NCBI RefSeq assembly: GCF_947258525.1
Contig: NZ_CAMYIP010000152.1
Span: 36,183-78,948 of the forward strand
Length of the DNA stretch: 42,766 bases
Reading direction: 5' to 3'
Source of the DNA: an uncultured Eudoraea sp.
Lineage (GTDB): Bacteria > Bacteroidota > Bacteroidia > Flavobacteriales > Flavobacteriaceae
Part shown: piece by piece, positions 25,560-34,923 of the stretch
How positions within the stretch are numbered: the first letter of the stretch is position 1
Layout of the letters: every line of letters starts with the position of its first letter
The notes under the pieces: generated by a model
Databases searched by the model: none
Seen by the model: only the letters and a program-made list of their open reading frames with translations
What the model was told of the DNA's origin: nothing
Made by a program: the position numbers and the translations under genes

Positions 25560-26291
25560 ATGACTAAAATAATTGCTATGATACCTGCCCGCTACGCGGC
25601 AACCAGATTTCCAGGAAAATTGATGCAAGATTTGGCAGGTAAACCGGTCATTGTACGAACGAATGAGGCCGCTCTGCAGACTAATTTGTTTGATCAGGTT
25701 TACGTCGTTACAGATAGTCCTATTATTTTTGATGCTATCACCAAAGAAGGTGGCAAAGCTATAATGAGTATAGAAGAACACGAATGCGGGAGTGATAGAA
25801 TAGCGGAAGCTGTAAGCGACATGGAAGTAGATATTATAGTAAATATACAAGGAGATGAACCTTTTACAGATAAGGAGAGTTTAGTCAGTATGTTGAATGT
25901 TTTTGAAAATGATTTGAACGAAGAAATTGATTTGGCGTCATTAATGACAAAAATTACCGATTCTGACGAGATTAATAACCCAAATATTGTAAAAGTAATT
26001 GTCGATAACAGAAATTTTGCACTGTATTTTTCGAGGTCTACTATTCCTTATCTAAGGGCTACAGATATGGAAATTGACTATTTTAAACATAAAGGTGTTT
26101 ATGCTTTTAGGAAAAGAGCACTTATGGATTTTAGAAGTTTACCTATGTTAACCCTTGAAGCTGCAGAGAAAATTGAGGCCATACGATATTTGGAATATGG
26201 TAAGAAAATTAAAATGGTGGAAACAGAGGTAATTGGAATTGAAATTGACACTCCTGAAGATCTTGAGAAGGCTAAGGCGCTATGGAACTAG
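25560..26291 (+). CDS. kdsB: CMP-Kdo synthetase (3-deoxy-manno-octulosonate cytidylyltransferase)
   Basis: Activates Kdo with CTP for lipid A-core assembly in the cytosol. The 243 residues show the nucleotide-binding [15 protein letters not shown], the [12 protein letters not shown] and [13 protein letters not shown] segments, the metal-binding NIQGDEPF and, late, [11 protein letters not shown]...[12 protein letters not shown]. All match KdsB. Its end overlaps the HAD gene by ten bases. See the KdnB-like entry for a possible link to 8-amino-Kdo. Confidence 0.96.
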   Translation: MTKIIAMIPARYAATRFPGKLMQDLAGKPVIVRTNEAALQTNLFDQVYVVTDSPIIFDAITKEGGKAIMSIEEHECGSDRIAEAVSDMEVDIIVNIQGDEPFTDKESLVSMLNVFENDLNEEIDLASLMTKITDSDEINNPNIVKVIVDNRNFALYFSRSTIPYLRATDMEIDYFKHKGVYAFRKRALMDFRSLPMLTLEAAEKIEAIRYLEYGKKIKMVETEVIGIEIDTPEDLEKAKALWN

Positions 26292-26983
26292 ATTTTAAGA
26301 ATATCAAAGTTGTTGGTTTCGATGCCGATGATACGCTCTGGGTAAATGAAACCTACTTTAGGGAAGCGGAAGAAAAGTTTGCCGATCTTCTTGAAAATTA
26401 TGAAACCAAAAATAAGGTAGATCAGGAACTTTTTAAAATGGAAATGAATAACCTCGAGCTCTATGGCTACGGGATAAAAGGTTTTATGCTTTCCATGATT
26501 GAATCTGCTATGGAATTGTCCAACAATAATGTTCCTCCCCAGACAATTACTGAAATATTAAATCTTGGAAAGGAAATGATTGCCAGGCCTGTAGAACTTT
26601 TAGAGGGTGTTGAGGAAGTATTGCAAAAACTCGCCAGGAAATACAGGTTAATAGTCCTTACAAAAGGAGATCTCTTAGATCAGGAGAGAAAATTGGAAAG
26701 ATCCGGACTAACCAAATATTTCCATCATGTTGAAGTGTTAAGTGACAAAAAAGAAGAGAATTATAAAAATTTACTGGATCATCTGGAGATTAAGACTAAC
26801 GAATTTTTAATGATTGGAAATTCACTCAAATCAGATGTATTACCTATTATGAATATTGGTGCCAAGGCGGTACATGTACCTTTTCATACGACATGGGCAC
26901 ATGAGCATATAGCTCCCGAAGAGCATAACAATGATCACCTCACTTTAAACACACTATCAGAAATTTTAAAATACCTTGAATAA
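26282..26983 (+). CDS. HAD-family hydrolase
   Basis: A 233-residue haloacid dehalogenase-type phosphatase. The nucleophile motif is [14 protein letters not shown] (Asp at about 15 and 17), motif II is LIVLTKGD, motif III has the lysine in SDKKEENY, and motif IV is [14 protein letters not shown] helical cap lies between motifs I and II, as in YjjG-like nucleotidases, so it is not the capless KdsC. Overlap with kdsB and a four-base gap to the dehydrogenase suggest a shared pathway, but the substrate is unknown. Confidence 0.88.
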   Translation: MELDFKNIKVVGFDADDTLWVNETYFREAEEKFADLLENYETKNKVDQELFKMEMNNLELYGYGIKGFMLSMIESAMELSNNNVPPQTITEILNLGKEMIARPVELLEGVEEVLQKLARKYRLIVLTKGDLLDQERKLERSGLTKYFHHVEVLSDKKEENYKNLLDHLEIKTNEFLMIGNSLKSDVLPIMNIGAKAVHVPFHTTWAHEHIAPEEHNNDHLTLNTLSEILKYLE

Positions 26984-26987
26984 ACAC

Positions 26988-28115
26988 ATGGAAGAAATGA
27001 AAGACTTAGAACTAGAAAAAAGTGCCAAGAAGACCAAAGGTCCTTACCGAAATTTTCCAATGGTGCCCCGTGTGGTATTCGGACAGGGTAGCTTTGACCA
27101 GTTAGGAGAAATACTACTACCTCATAGAAACAGTAATGACGCTCCAGTAATTTATCTTGTAGATGATGTTTTTAAAAACTCTGACTTAATCGATAGAATT
27201 CCCGTTTTATTTCAAGATAGGATTGTTCTGATTTCTGCGGATAAAGAGCCAAAAACAGGGCAAGTAGATGATTTGGTAAGTACGATAAAAGAGGATTTTA
27301 CAGAATTACCATCGGCTATTGTAGGCATTGGTGGAGGTACTTTGTTGGATCTTGCAAAAGCCGTTGCAATAATGTTAAATAATGAGGGCTCTTCGGCCAA
27401 TTATCAGGGCTGGGATTTAGTACATAATCAGGCAGTTTATCATGTTGGGATACCCACTATAAGTGGTACGGGAGCCGAGGTGTCCAGAACAACGGTTTTA
27501 CTTGGTCCTGAAAAGAAACTTGGTATTAATTCAGATTTTACTCCATTTGATCAGGTTATTCTGGATCCCGATCTTCTCCACGGTGTGCCTAAAGATCAAT
27601 GGTTTTATACCGGTATGGATTGTTTTATTCATTGTGTAGAATCCCTTAACGGGACTTACCTGAATGCGTTTAGTCAGAGTTATGGTGAAAAAGCTTTGGA
27701 ATTATGTGAAGAAGTTTTTTTAGGTGATATTTCAGATTCAGACTCCAGAGATAAGTTAATGATGGCTTCGTGGCATGGAGGCATGAGTATTGCCTATTCT
27801 CAGGTAGGTGTTGCCCATGCAATGAGTTATGGTCTTTCTTATCTTCTGGGGACAAGACATGGGATTGGAAATTGTCTTGTTTTTCAACATTTGGAAGAGT
27901 TTTATCCTGAAGGAGTGGCTAAATTTAATGAAATGATGGAAAAGCATGATATTCAGCTTCCTAAGGGAATATGTGCAAATTTAACTGATGAGCAATTCAA
28001 TACTATGATAAAGGTATCATTGGGTATGGTTCCGCTTTGGGAAAATGCTCTGGGCAAAAACTGGGCAAAATATATCACTCCTGAGAAATTAAGATCTATA
28101 TACGAGAAAATTTAA
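26988..28115 (+). CDS. iron-containing alcohol dehydrogenase, KdnB-like
   Basis: A 375-residue Fe-dependent dehydrogenase. NAD-binding GIGGGTLLDLAKAVAIM and ISGTGAEVSRT are at about residues 110-165. Metal ligands are in DPDLLHG, DCFIHCVESLNG, VAHAMSYG and TRHGIGNC. The nearest characterised role I would suggest is KdnB, which oxidises C8 of Kdo in 8-amino-Kdo synthesis, because it sits next to kdsB as it does in Shewanella. That is inference; KdnA, the aminotransferase, is not in this window. A TTG at 26976 is the other possible start, but ATG at 26988 fits better. Confidence 0.8.
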   Translation: MEEMKDLELEKSAKKTKGPYRNFPMVPRVVFGQGSFDQLGEILLPHRNSNDAPVIYLVDDVFKNSDLIDRIPVLFQDRIVLISADKEPKTGQVDDLVSTIKEDFTELPSAIVGIGGGTLLDLAKAVAIMLNNEGSSANYQGWDLVHNQAVYHVGIPTISGTGAEVSRTTVLLGPEKKLGINSDFTPFDQVILDPDLLHGVPKDQWFYTGMDCFIHCVESLNGTYLNAFSQSYGEKALELCEEVFLGDISDSDSRDKLMMASWHGGMSIAYSQVGVAHAMSYGLSYLLGTRHGIGNCLVFQHLEEFYPEGVAKFNEMMEKHDIQLPKGICANLTDEQFNTMIKVSLGMVPLWENALGKNWAKYITPEKLRSIYEKI

Positions 28116-28223
28116 CCTTCAGGGAGATTAACTTTGTAATTATTTGCTATTTCATTCTTTTCGGGATTAATAGATGTAATTGCATTTAAGCCTTTACATT
28201 GATAGAATTCCCACACTGTTTTT

Positions 28224-28760
28224 ATGCACCAACTTTCTAAATTTATATTCTTTAAAATACTAAAGTGGAAACTAATAGGCAAATTTCCGGATGTTGATAA
28301 ATGTGTTGTAATTGTAGCCCCTCATACCAGTTGGGTAGACTTTATTCTGGGTCTGTTGGTTAGGAGGGTATTTAATGAGGAAGTTAATTTTATCGGAAAG
28401 CATAGTCTCTTCAGTCCTCCATTTGGATGGTATTTTAGGTGGATGGGGGGTGCTCCAATAGATCGAAGTAAAAGCCAAAACAAGGTCGCTGCAATCGTAA
28501 AACTTTTTGATGAGCGCAAGCGATTTCGGTTGGCATTGGCTCCGGAGGGAACGCGCAAAAAAGTAACAAAATGGAAAACAGGATTTTATTATATAGCTAA
28601 AATGGCGAAAGTTCCCATAGTAATGGTAGCCTTCGATTTTGGTAAAAAGGAAGTTAAGATTTCAGAACCTAAATACCCTACAAATGATATGGAAGCTGAT
28701 CTTCAATCATACAGGGAATTTTACAAGGGCGTGGTAGGGAAAATCCCGGAATTTACTTAA
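28224..28760 (+). CDS. 1-acyl-sn-glycerol-3-phosphate acyltransferase-like protein
   Basis: A 178-residue lysophospholipid acyltransferase family member. The catalytic HTSWVDF (HxxxxD) is at about residues 34-40, and the glycerol-phosphate-binding APEGTRKK at about 110-117. It is short for PlsC and lacks a clear N-terminal membrane helix, like other short PlsC-domain proteins in Bacteroidota. The exact acceptor is unknown. It is separated from the dehydrogenase by 108 bases without an identifiable promoter and overlaps the lipoprotein gene end by four bases. Confidence 0.88.
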   Translation: MHQLSKFIFFKILKWKLIGKFPDVDKCVVIVAPHTSWVDFILGLLVRRVFNEEVNFIGKHSLFSPPFGWYFRWMGGAPIDRSKSQNKVAAIVKLFDERKRFRLALAPEGTRKKVTKWKTGFYYIAKMAKVPIVMVAFDFGKKEVKISEPKYPTNDMEADLQSYREFYKGVVGKIPEFT

Positions 28761-29245
28761 ACCCTTACAAACGTAAAGCTAATGCTTGCCGATTCAAAAT
28801 TACCATCATTGTCAAAATCATATTCTCCTGATCCAAAACCTCCATTTAGGGTGAATGTAGTGGCATTAAGCGTTGCACCATAAGTGTCCCAGTCTCCGGG
28901 GTAATTGGCCCATTCAATAGCGAAAAAATAATCTCCTTCGAATTCTTCCCAGAACATCTCACCGCTCGTTGTATATGATGGCCTGTCTGAAGGATCAATG
29001 GTTAAGGTAAATCTGCCACTACTTTGAACGGTTAAGGTTACGGTTCCTCCTTCGTCAATTAGATCAAGAAAATTCACATTTCCGTCGCTAAAACCGGCTG
29101 AGGTGGCCTCCCAACTACCTGCCAATTCACTAATTTCAAATGGTCCTCCTACTTTAACCAATTCTACAGGGTCATCTTCTGAACAGGAAAGTAATAAAAA
29201 TGCGAATAGGGGTACGAATAAAAATATATTGCTTAGTGTTTTCAT
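28757..29245 (-). CDS. lipocalin-like lipoprotein
   Basis: A 162-residue exported lipoprotein. The signal peptide is MKTLSNIFLFVPLFAFLLLSC with lipobox LLSC and the acidic residues SEDD after the cysteine. The rest is strand-rich with a WEATSAGF opening, then short strands (TVTLTVQSSGRFTLTID, GDYFFAIEWANYPGDW, TTFTLNGGFGSGEYDFDNDG), a pattern like bacterial lipocalin-type proteins that bind hydrophobic ligands or sit at the surface. No specific function can be given. It is monocistronic. Confidence 0.8.
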   Translation of the reverse strand: MKTLSNIFLFVPLFAFLLLSCSEDDPVELVKVGGPFEISELAGSWEATSAGFSDGNVNFLDLIDEGGTVTLTVQSSGRFTLTIDPSDRPSYTTSGEMFWEEFEGDYFFAIEWANYPGDWDTYGATLNATTFTLNGGFGSGEYDFDNDGNFESASISFTFVRV

Positions 29246-29398
29246 AATCCAAGGTTTTAAGGTTAAATAATAGATTTAATTCATCTTTAGAATGCTTTAT
29301 ACAGGCTAGTATTATAGTTAAAATTAGAGTGATCACTACCAATGTACAATGACCTTGGTCAGTCACTGGAATAATTAAGGTTACCATTGAATCCTTAA

Positions 29399-29419
29399 GC
29401 CTGATATTCTTAATCAGGC
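29399..29419. repeat. 7-bp stem hairpin downstream of yebC
   Basis: GCCTGAT (29399-29405) and ATCAGGC (29413-29419) form a perfect stem with a 7-base loop. It lacks a T-run on either strand. It stands between yebC and the lipoprotein gene. Confidence 0.4.
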
Positions 29420-29432
29420 AAGTCAGATCCCA

Positions 29433-29455
29433 ATTAATGATCGTGCATCATTAAT
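29433..29455. repeat. 9-bp stem hairpin downstream of yebC
   Basis: ATTAATGAT (29433-29441) and ATCATTAAT (29447-29455) form a perfect stem with loop CGTGC. It lies 35 bases after the yebC stop on the minus strand. The absence of a T-run leaves its role open; it could mark the 3' end of the yebC mRNA. Confidence 0.5.
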
Positions 29456-29489
29456 AATTTAAGGTATAAATGACTGTGCTAAGTTGTAG

Positions 29490-30200
29490 TTATTCCTGCA
29501 TAGTATGATATACATTTTGTACATCATCGTCTTGTTCAATTTTCTCCAGGAGCTTTTCAACATCTTCCGCTTGCTCAGGGGAAAGTTCTTTGGTGATTTG
29601 CGGAATTCTTTCAAATCCTGAAGAGAGAATTTCAATATTTCGAGATTCCAATTCCTTCTGTATGGCTCCAAAGCTCTCAAAAGGGGCATAGATTAATATG
29701 CCATCGTCATCAACAAAGACCTCTTCCGCACCAAAGTCAATCATGTCCAGCTCAATTTCTTCAGGATCTATTCCTTCTGCATTGATACGAAAATTGCAGG
29801 TATGATCAAACATAAACTCAACAGACCCGGAGGTGCCCAGGTTACCGTCGCATTTATTAAAATAACTGCGAATGTTGGCTACTGTCCTCGTATTATTATC
29901 TGTTGCTGTTTCTATTAAAATAGCTATTCCATGGGGGGCGTAACCTTCAAATAATACCTCTTTAAAATCGCCCTGAGACTTATCGGAGGCCCTTTTAATT
30001 GCTCTTTCAATATTGTCCTTGGGCATATTCACAGATTTGGCATTCTGAATAACGGCACGCAGACGTGAATTGGAATCGGGATCGGGTCCACCTTCCTTAA
30101 CAGCCATAACAATGTCTTTGCCAATTCGCGTAAAAGCTTTGGACATGGCTGACCATCGCTTCATTTTACGCGCTTTCCTAAATTCAAATGCTCTTCCCAT
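29490..30200 (-). CDS. yebC: YebC/PmpR family protein
   Basis: A 236-residue YebC/TACO1-type protein, described both as a transcription regulator and as a translation factor that helps ribosomes at proline stretches. The N-terminus MGRAFEFRKARKMKRWSAMSK...FTRIGKDIVMAVKEGGPDPDSN and NMPKDNIERAIKRA are diagnostic, and the later GTSGSVEFMFDH is the second domain. The variant starting MGRAFEFRK is the usual Bacteroidota form. A good promoter lies 28 bases upstream. Confidence 0.95.
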   Translation of the reverse strand: MGRAFEFRKARKMKRWSAMSKAFTRIGKDIVMAVKEGGPDPDSNSRLRAVIQNAKSVNMPKDNIERAIKRASDKSQGDFKEVLFEGYAPHGIAILIETATDNNTRTVANIRSYFNKCDGNLGTSGSVEFMFDHTCNFRINAEGIDPEEIELDMIDFGAEEVFVDDDGILIYAPFESFGAIQKELESRNIEILSSGFERIPQITKELSPEQAEDVEKLLEKIEQDDDVQNVYHTMQE

Positions 30201-30227
30201 AAATTAATGCATGCTATTTCCTGGAAG

Positions 30228-30258
30228 CAAATTTAACAATTTTAAATGGTGGGACAAG
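30228..30258 (-). promoter_or_regulatory. yebC promoter
   Basis: On the minus strand TAAATTTG (30228-30235) is an exact -7 box. CTTG, one base from TTTG, lies 19 bases upstream at 30255-30258. The box is 27 bases before the yebC ATG. Confidence 0.6.
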
Positions 30259-30282
30259 AGAGGTTACAACAAGACAAAGCAA

Positions 30283-30567
30283 TTAACTATTGACTATTTT
30301 TTCAATGCTTTCAGCAAGTTTAAAATCGTTTTCGGTTATACCACCAACGTCGTGCGTATTTAATCGAATGTTTAGAGAGCTATATACATTCGACCAATCC
30401 GGATGGTGATTTTGTTGCTCGCATTCAAACGCTATTCGTGTCATAATAGAAAAAGCATCTTTGAAGTTTTTAAACTTATAGCTACGTTCAATGGAGCCGT
30501 CTTTATATTCCCAACCTTTCAGATTTTTTAACCTGTTAGTTACTTCATCTTCGCTTAGTTTTTCCAT
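30283..30567 (-). CDS. phhB: pterin-4a-carbinolamine dehydratase
   Basis: A 94-residue enzyme that dehydrates 4a-hydroxytetrahydrobiopterin in pterin cofactor recycling. The signature EQQNHHPDWSNVYSSLNIRLNTHD matches the family: the HHP triad, an aromatic residue, and the final THD. No phenylalanine hydroxylase is close by, so it may serve pterin recycling generally, or act in molybdopterin metabolism. It starts 67 bases before the SDR gene end. Confidence 0.92.
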   Translation of the reverse strand: MEKLSEDEVTNRLKNLKGWEYKDGSIERSYKFKNFKDAFSIMTRIAFECEQQNHHPDWSNVYSSLNIRLNTHDVGGITENDFKLAESIEKIVNS

Positions 30568-30634
30568 AAGTTTTATTTTTCTTAAAGTTAGAAAAAATCG
30601 AATTGAAATTAAAAATAGGCAGATTTCTTATAAA

Positions 30635-31462
30635 TCATCCAATAACATGATGATCAATAATTTCCTGGCAACTAATTCGAAGGTTTTTGGGAAGTTTATT
30701 GTCTTTAGGTAAAACGGCCAGATAGCGCTCCTCATTTGTGGTGAACACCCGCTTAAAAATTGGATTAAAACTCCCAATCCTTTCAAGAATATCTTTTACA
30801 AAGTCTTCATGATGTACCAAATCATAACTACCCAAATGATAAATTCCAATTTTATTGCGATTAATGAGATAATGGATTTGCTGGGTAAGTTTATTGATGC
30901 TTATTACGTTAATTATAAGGTTTGGGAAAACTTCGATAGGCTCATTATTCCAAATAAATTTCTTCATTTCCTTTACCCGGGGGGAGGAATTCCCAAATAC
31001 CATAGGTACTCTTAAAATGGCCATTTTGGACCTGGGCAACCGCAAAAGCATATTCTCTATTCTTATTTTTAGTCTACCGTAGACACTCTCAGATAAGGTT
31101 TTATCATATTCGTATGATGGATATTTACTATATGCATCAAAGACGTTAGCAGAAGACAAGAAATATAGTTTGCAATCGTTTTTAACTAGATATTCCGCTA
31201 TATGCTGATGAGCCTGAATTTGAGCTCCGAAATTGCCTCTTAAAGCAGAAATAATTACTTGTGGACGTATTTGCTCCAGAAGTTGATAGATATCATCTTC
31301 CAGCATGTCATATCTTATAAATTGTTTATTGTCTTCAAAGGCCCTGCCAGAGGAACAATACGTAGCATAGGTATCAAAATAATTGCAGAGTTCCTTGTAA
31401 ATAGCATTCCCAATAAAACCGCTACCACCTAATATCAGTATTTTCTTTCCTCCGTCTTTCAC
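30635..31462 (-). CDS. NAD-dependent epimerase/dehydratase-like SDR protein
   Basis: A 275-residue extended short-chain dehydrogenase/RmlD-like protein. The Rossmann motif ILILGGSGFIGNAIYKEL is at about residues 8-25, and a YxxxK pair (YGRLK) follows the SSANVFDAYSKYP strand. The middle is related to dTDP-4-dehydrorhamnose reductase. The substrate is unknown. It lies 30 bases after gcvT on the same strand, so they are likely cotranscribed without an obvious metabolic link. Confidence 0.82.
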   Translation of the reverse strand: MKDGGKKILILGGSGFIGNAIYKELCNYFDTYATYCSSGRAFEDNKQFIRYDMLEDDIYQLLEQIRPQVIISALRGNFGAQIQAHQHIAEYLVKNDCKLYFLSSANVFDAYSKYPSYEYDKTLSESVYGRLKIRIENMLLRLPRSKMAILRVPMVFGNSSPRVKEMKKFIWNNEPIEVFPNLIINVISINKLTQQIHYLINRNKIGIYHLGSYDLVHHEDFVKDILERIGSFNPIFKRVFTTNEERYLAVLPKDNKLPKNLRISCQEIIDHHVIG

Positions 31463-31492
31463 CCTATTGCCCTCCTCGTTTCCAAAAGATAT

Positions 31493-32578
31493 TTAAGATT
31501 TATAAAATGGTAGTTTTACAACTTTTGCCTTTACTGTATTTTTACGTATTTGAATAAGAATCTCACTGCCCGGATCGGAGAATGTAGATTCTACATATCC
31601 CAAGCCAATACCTTTGTTCAAAGAAGGTGACATTGTTCCGGAGGTGACATAGCCAATTTTATTTCCTGTTCCATCTACTATTTCATAATCCTGTCTGGGA
31701 ATACCACGTTCCTGCAATTCAAAGGCAATTAATTTTTTCTTTAATGGTTGCTCCTTTTCTTTTGCCAGAGCATCACTGTTCACAAAGTCTTTGCTAAACT
31801 TTGTAATCCAACCCAGCCCTGCTTCTAAAGGAGAAGTTTCATCATTAATATCATTACCATAAAGGCAATAGCCCATCTCTAGTCTTAGCGTATCCCTAGC
31901 AGCCAAACCAATTGGCTTAATTCCATAAGCCGCGCCTGCTTCCAGAACACTATCCCAAATTTGTTTTGCTTCTTCATTTTTACAGTAAATTTCAAAACCT
32001 CCTGAACCTGTATAGCCTGTCGCCGAAATGATAACATGTTCTATCCCGGCGAAATCGCCAACTACAAAATTATAGAACTTAATAGCGGAAAGATCTACGG
32101 AGGTTAAAGACTGCATGGACTTTACCGCCTTAGGACCCTGAATAGCCAATAAAGAGTAGTTTTCTGATATATTCCTGAGTTGAGCACCTATAGACTCATT
32201 ATACCTGGAAATATGATCCCAATCTTTTTGAATATTTGAGGCGTTCACCACAAGGAGGTAAACTTCTTCTTTTACCCTGTAAACAATAAGATCATCCACA
32301 ATACCACCAGATTCATTTGGAAAGTAGCTGTATTGCGCCTTTCCAACCGCTAGTTTTGAAGCATCATTTGATGTGACTTTTTGGATAAGCGCTAAAGCGT
32401 TGGGTCCTTCCACTAAGAATTCTCCCATATGAGAAACATCAAAGACGCCCACCCCTTTTCTTACAGTTTCATGTTCAACATTAACACCTTCATAAGATAC
32501 TGGCATTAAATATCCTGCAAAAGGAACCATTTTTGCTCCAAGAGCTTCGTGAGTTTTAGTTAAGGCCGTATTCTTCAT
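31493..32578 (-). CDS. gcvT: glycine cleavage system T protein (aminomethyltransferase)
   Basis: Transfers the aminomethyl group from the H protein to tetrahydrofolate in glycine cleavage. 361 residues, normal length. Motifs: [17 protein letters not shown] (about 45-61), ILVNASN-type region ([10 protein letters not shown]), [11 protein letters not shown], and [21 protein letters not shown], which carries the folate-binding residues. gcvH and gcvP are elsewhere. The promoter at 32600-32630 suggests its own transcript. Confidence 0.96.
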   Translation of the reverse strand: MKNTALTKTHEALGAKMVPFAGYLMPVSYEGVNVEHETVRKGVGVFDVSHMGEFLVEGPNALALIQKVTSNDASKLAVGKAQYSYFPNESGGIVDDLIVYRVKEEVYLLVVNASNIQKDWDHISRYNESIGAQLRNISENYSLLAIQGPKAVKSMQSLTSVDLSAIKFYNFVVGDFAGIEHVIISATGYTGSGGFEIYCKNEEAKQIWDSVLEAGAAYGIKPIGLAARDTLRLEMGYCLYGNDINDETSPLEAGLGWITKFSKDFVNSDALAKEKEQPLKKKLIAFELQERGIPRQDYEIVDGTGNKIGYVTSGTMSPSLNKGIGLGYVESTFSDPGSEILIQIRKNTVKAKVVKLPFYKS

Positions 32579-32599
32579 ATTTCATGCTTTTGAGCTGGG

Positions 32600-32630
32600 C
32601 AAATTTATAGAAAATTAATAGATAGCTAAA
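32600..32630 (-). promoter_or_regulatory. gcvT promoter
   Basis: On the minus strand TAAATTTG (32600-32607) is an exact -7 box and TTTA (32627-32630), one base from TTTG, lies 19 bases upstream. The box is 21 bases before the gcvT start. Confidence 0.6.
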
Positions 32631-32672
32631 TCAGACTTCACAATGTTTTATGACTTAAAATATTGAAATGGC

Positions 32673-33968
32673 CTATTTTTTTAGCAAATAACTTTTAAGT
32701 TCATCGTACGTGTCAATCTTGAAAGAAACTTTATCTTTTTCCAATACACTTTGAATCTGGGAAGGAATAGGCAATTTCAATTTTAGAGTTTCTTCAACAA
32801 CGTCTAAAAATTTAACAGGGTGCGCAGTTTCTAAAAACACGCCTAAGGTATTAGATTTATCTTTTTGGTATTCTTTCAGACCTAAATATCCAACCGCTCC
32901 ATGAGGATCAGCTATGTAGTTAGATGAATTATAAATTTTAAGGATTGCGCGTTTTGTTTCCTTATCTGTAAAGGAATAGGAGGACAAGTTATTCTTTAAT
33001 TCTTCGAAATTATTTTTATAAAGATTCCTTATTCTAATAAAATTACTGGGGTCTCCTACATCCATAGCATTAGAAATAGTAGATTTTGAAGTTTTGGGAG
33101 TATATTCTTGTGTATGCATAAAACGAGGTACAGTATCATTTACATTTGTTGCTGCAATAAAATGTGCAACCGGCATGCCTAGTTTTTGTGCAACCATCCC
33201 TGCGCAGATATTTCCAAAATTACCGCTAGGAACAGAGAACACAATAGGCTGTTTCCTGCTTTTAAGTTTTTTATAAGTAAATAGAAAATAAAACATTTGT
33301 GGCAACCACCTGGCCACGTTTATTGAATTTGCGGATGTTAATTTTATTTCTGATTTCAGGTCCGAATCCAAAAATGCAGTTTTAACCATATTCTGGCAAT
33401 CGTCAAAATTCCCGTTAACCTCAAGGGCCGTTATGTTTTGTCCTAATGTTGTTAACTGACGTTCCTGTATATCACTGACTTTTCCGCTTGGATATAATAT
33501 AACCACATTAACACCCTTTACCCCTAGAAAACCATTAGCCACTGCACCACCGGTGTCTCCAGAAGTAGCTACCAGCACTGTCACCTCACTATTTTGACCT
33601 TCTGAGAAATAACCAAGGCAATGCGCCATAAATCTGGCTCCTACATCTTTAAATGCAAGGGTAGGTCCATGAAAAAGTTCTAAAGTTGCTACGTTTTTTT
33701 CCAATTCTACAACGGGAAAGGGAAAATCTAACACACTATGTATAATCTCTTTTAATATATTTTCCGGAATGCTATCACTTACAAATTGTTTTATTGCCTC
33801 AAAGGCAATTTCATGATCCGTAAGATCTTCAATATTTTCAAAAAAAGATGCAGGCAGCGGGTTTATTTCCCGTGGAAAGTATAAACCTCTGTCGGGGGCT
33901 ATGCCGTTAATCACAGCATCTTTAAACGATACTTCCGCAGCTTTTTTATTTAGACTATAAAATTTCAT
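32673..33968 (-). CDS. thrC: threonine synthase
   Basis: PLP enzyme converting O-phosphohomoserine to threonine. The 431 residues have the PLP lysine in TLAFKDVGARFMAH (about residue 108), the VLVATSGDTGGAVANGF phosphate loop, and ARWLPQMFYF and VPSGNFGNICAG typical of the family. It follows thrB after 30 bases, as third gene of thrABC. The 94 bases between its stop and gcvT hold the gcvT promoter but no clear terminator. Confidence 0.96.
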   Translation of the reverse strand: MKFYSLNKKAAEVSFKDAVINGIAPDRGLYFPREINPLPASFFENIEDLTDHEIAFEAIKQFVSDSIPENILKEIIHSVLDFPFPVVELEKNVATLELFHGPTLAFKDVGARFMAHCLGYFSEGQNSEVTVLVATSGDTGGAVANGFLGVKGVNVVILYPSGKVSDIQERQLTTLGQNITALEVNGNFDDCQNMVKTAFLDSDLKSEIKLTSANSINVARWLPQMFYFLFTYKKLKSRKQPIVFSVPSGNFGNICAGMVAQKLGMPVAHFIAATNVNDTVPRFMHTQEYTPKTSKSTISNAMDVGDPSNFIRIRNLYKNNFEELKNNLSSYSFTDKETKRAILKIYNSSNYIADPHGAVGYLGLKEYQKDKSNTLGVFLETAHPVKFLDVVEETLKLKLPIPSQIQSVLEKDKVSFKIDTYDELKSYLLKK

Positions 33969-33998
33969 TTGCAGGTATTAAGGAAGAAAAGGTCCAAA

Positions 33999-34919
33999 TC
34001 ATATTTTATGCATTCCTTTCGTATTTATTTTTGAAACATATACATCATAATCCACACCAATATTGACGTATACACTGCTCATAGCTTCTGCTACTTTTTC
34101 GGCAGTTGCCTTTCCTTTACTCAAGGCAAAAATAGAAGGCCCCGATCCGGAAATTCCGGTTCCCAAAGCCCCTGCTTTCATGGTTTCTGATTTTACATCA
34201 CTAAATCCGGGTATAAGCATGGATCGGATAGGTTCTATGATATGGTCTACTAAAGACCTGCCAATCAGGTCGTAGTCTTCGAGGAAAAGCCCTGATATAA
34301 GTCCTCCAACATTTCCCCATTGTTTTATTCCATCTTTTAAGGAAATTGATGTTTTAAGAATTTTTCTCGAATCTGATGTCTTTACTTCAATCTGAGGGTG
34401 GATCACCGTAGCAAACAATTCAGGGGGTGTATTTATTTTGATAATATCTAAGGGTTCATAACTACGCACCAGCGTAAATCCACCGTATAGAGCGGGTGCT
34501 ACATTATCTGCGTGGGCTACGCCGCTGGCTAATGCCTCTCCGAGCATGGCAAACTTTACCAGTTCAATTGGTGTAAATGGCCTATCCAGAAGTTCATTCA
34601 TAGCCCATACAGCACCGGCAGCACTTGCAGCGCTGCTGCCAATTCCACTTCCGGCTTTTATCTTTTTATGAATTTCAATCTCAAAGCCACCGGTATAATT
34701 GCTTTCTTTTAAAAAGGCCAATCCTGCTACGCCAGCTACATTATCTAATGTTGCCAGGGGTAGTGATTGTCCTGTTATTTTAGAGATCCTGATACCAGGT
34801 TCTTTTGCCTTTTGCACGATCATTTCATCGCCTATTGCCTCCAGGGCTAAACCAAGGACATCAAATCCACAGGAGATATTTGCTATTGTAGCCGGGCAAA
34901 AGACCTTAATTCTATTCAT
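33999..34919 (-). CDS. thrB: homoserine kinase
   Basis: GHMP-family kinase making O-phosphohomoserine from homoserine and ATP. 306 residues, with PATIANISCGFDVLGLALE at the start, the ATP loop KAGSGIGSSAASAAGAVWA (about 91-109), and the GTGISGSGPSIFAL C-terminal motif. It is four bases after thrA, which is typical for coupled translation within thrABC. Confidence 0.96.
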   Translation of the reverse strand: MNRIKVFCPATIANISCGFDVLGLALEAIGDEMIVQKAKEPGIRISKITGQSLPLATLDNVAGVAGLAFLKESNYTGGFEIEIHKKIKAGSGIGSSAASAAGAVWAMNELLDRPFTPIELVKFAMLGEALASGVAHADNVAPALYGGFTLVRSYEPLDIIKINTPPELFATVIHPQIEVKTSDSRKILKTSISLKDGIKQWGNVGGLISGLFLEDYDLIGRSLVDHIIEPIRSMLIPGFSDVKSETMKAGALGTGISGSGPSIFALSKGKATAEKVAEAMSSVYVNIGVDYDVYVSKINTKGMHKI

Positions 34920-34923
34920 TTAA

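Noticed and set aside
26976-26987. TTG start of the KdnB-like gene overlapping the HAD gene
   Set aside because: An ATG four codons later is available and the extra residues are not part of the fold.
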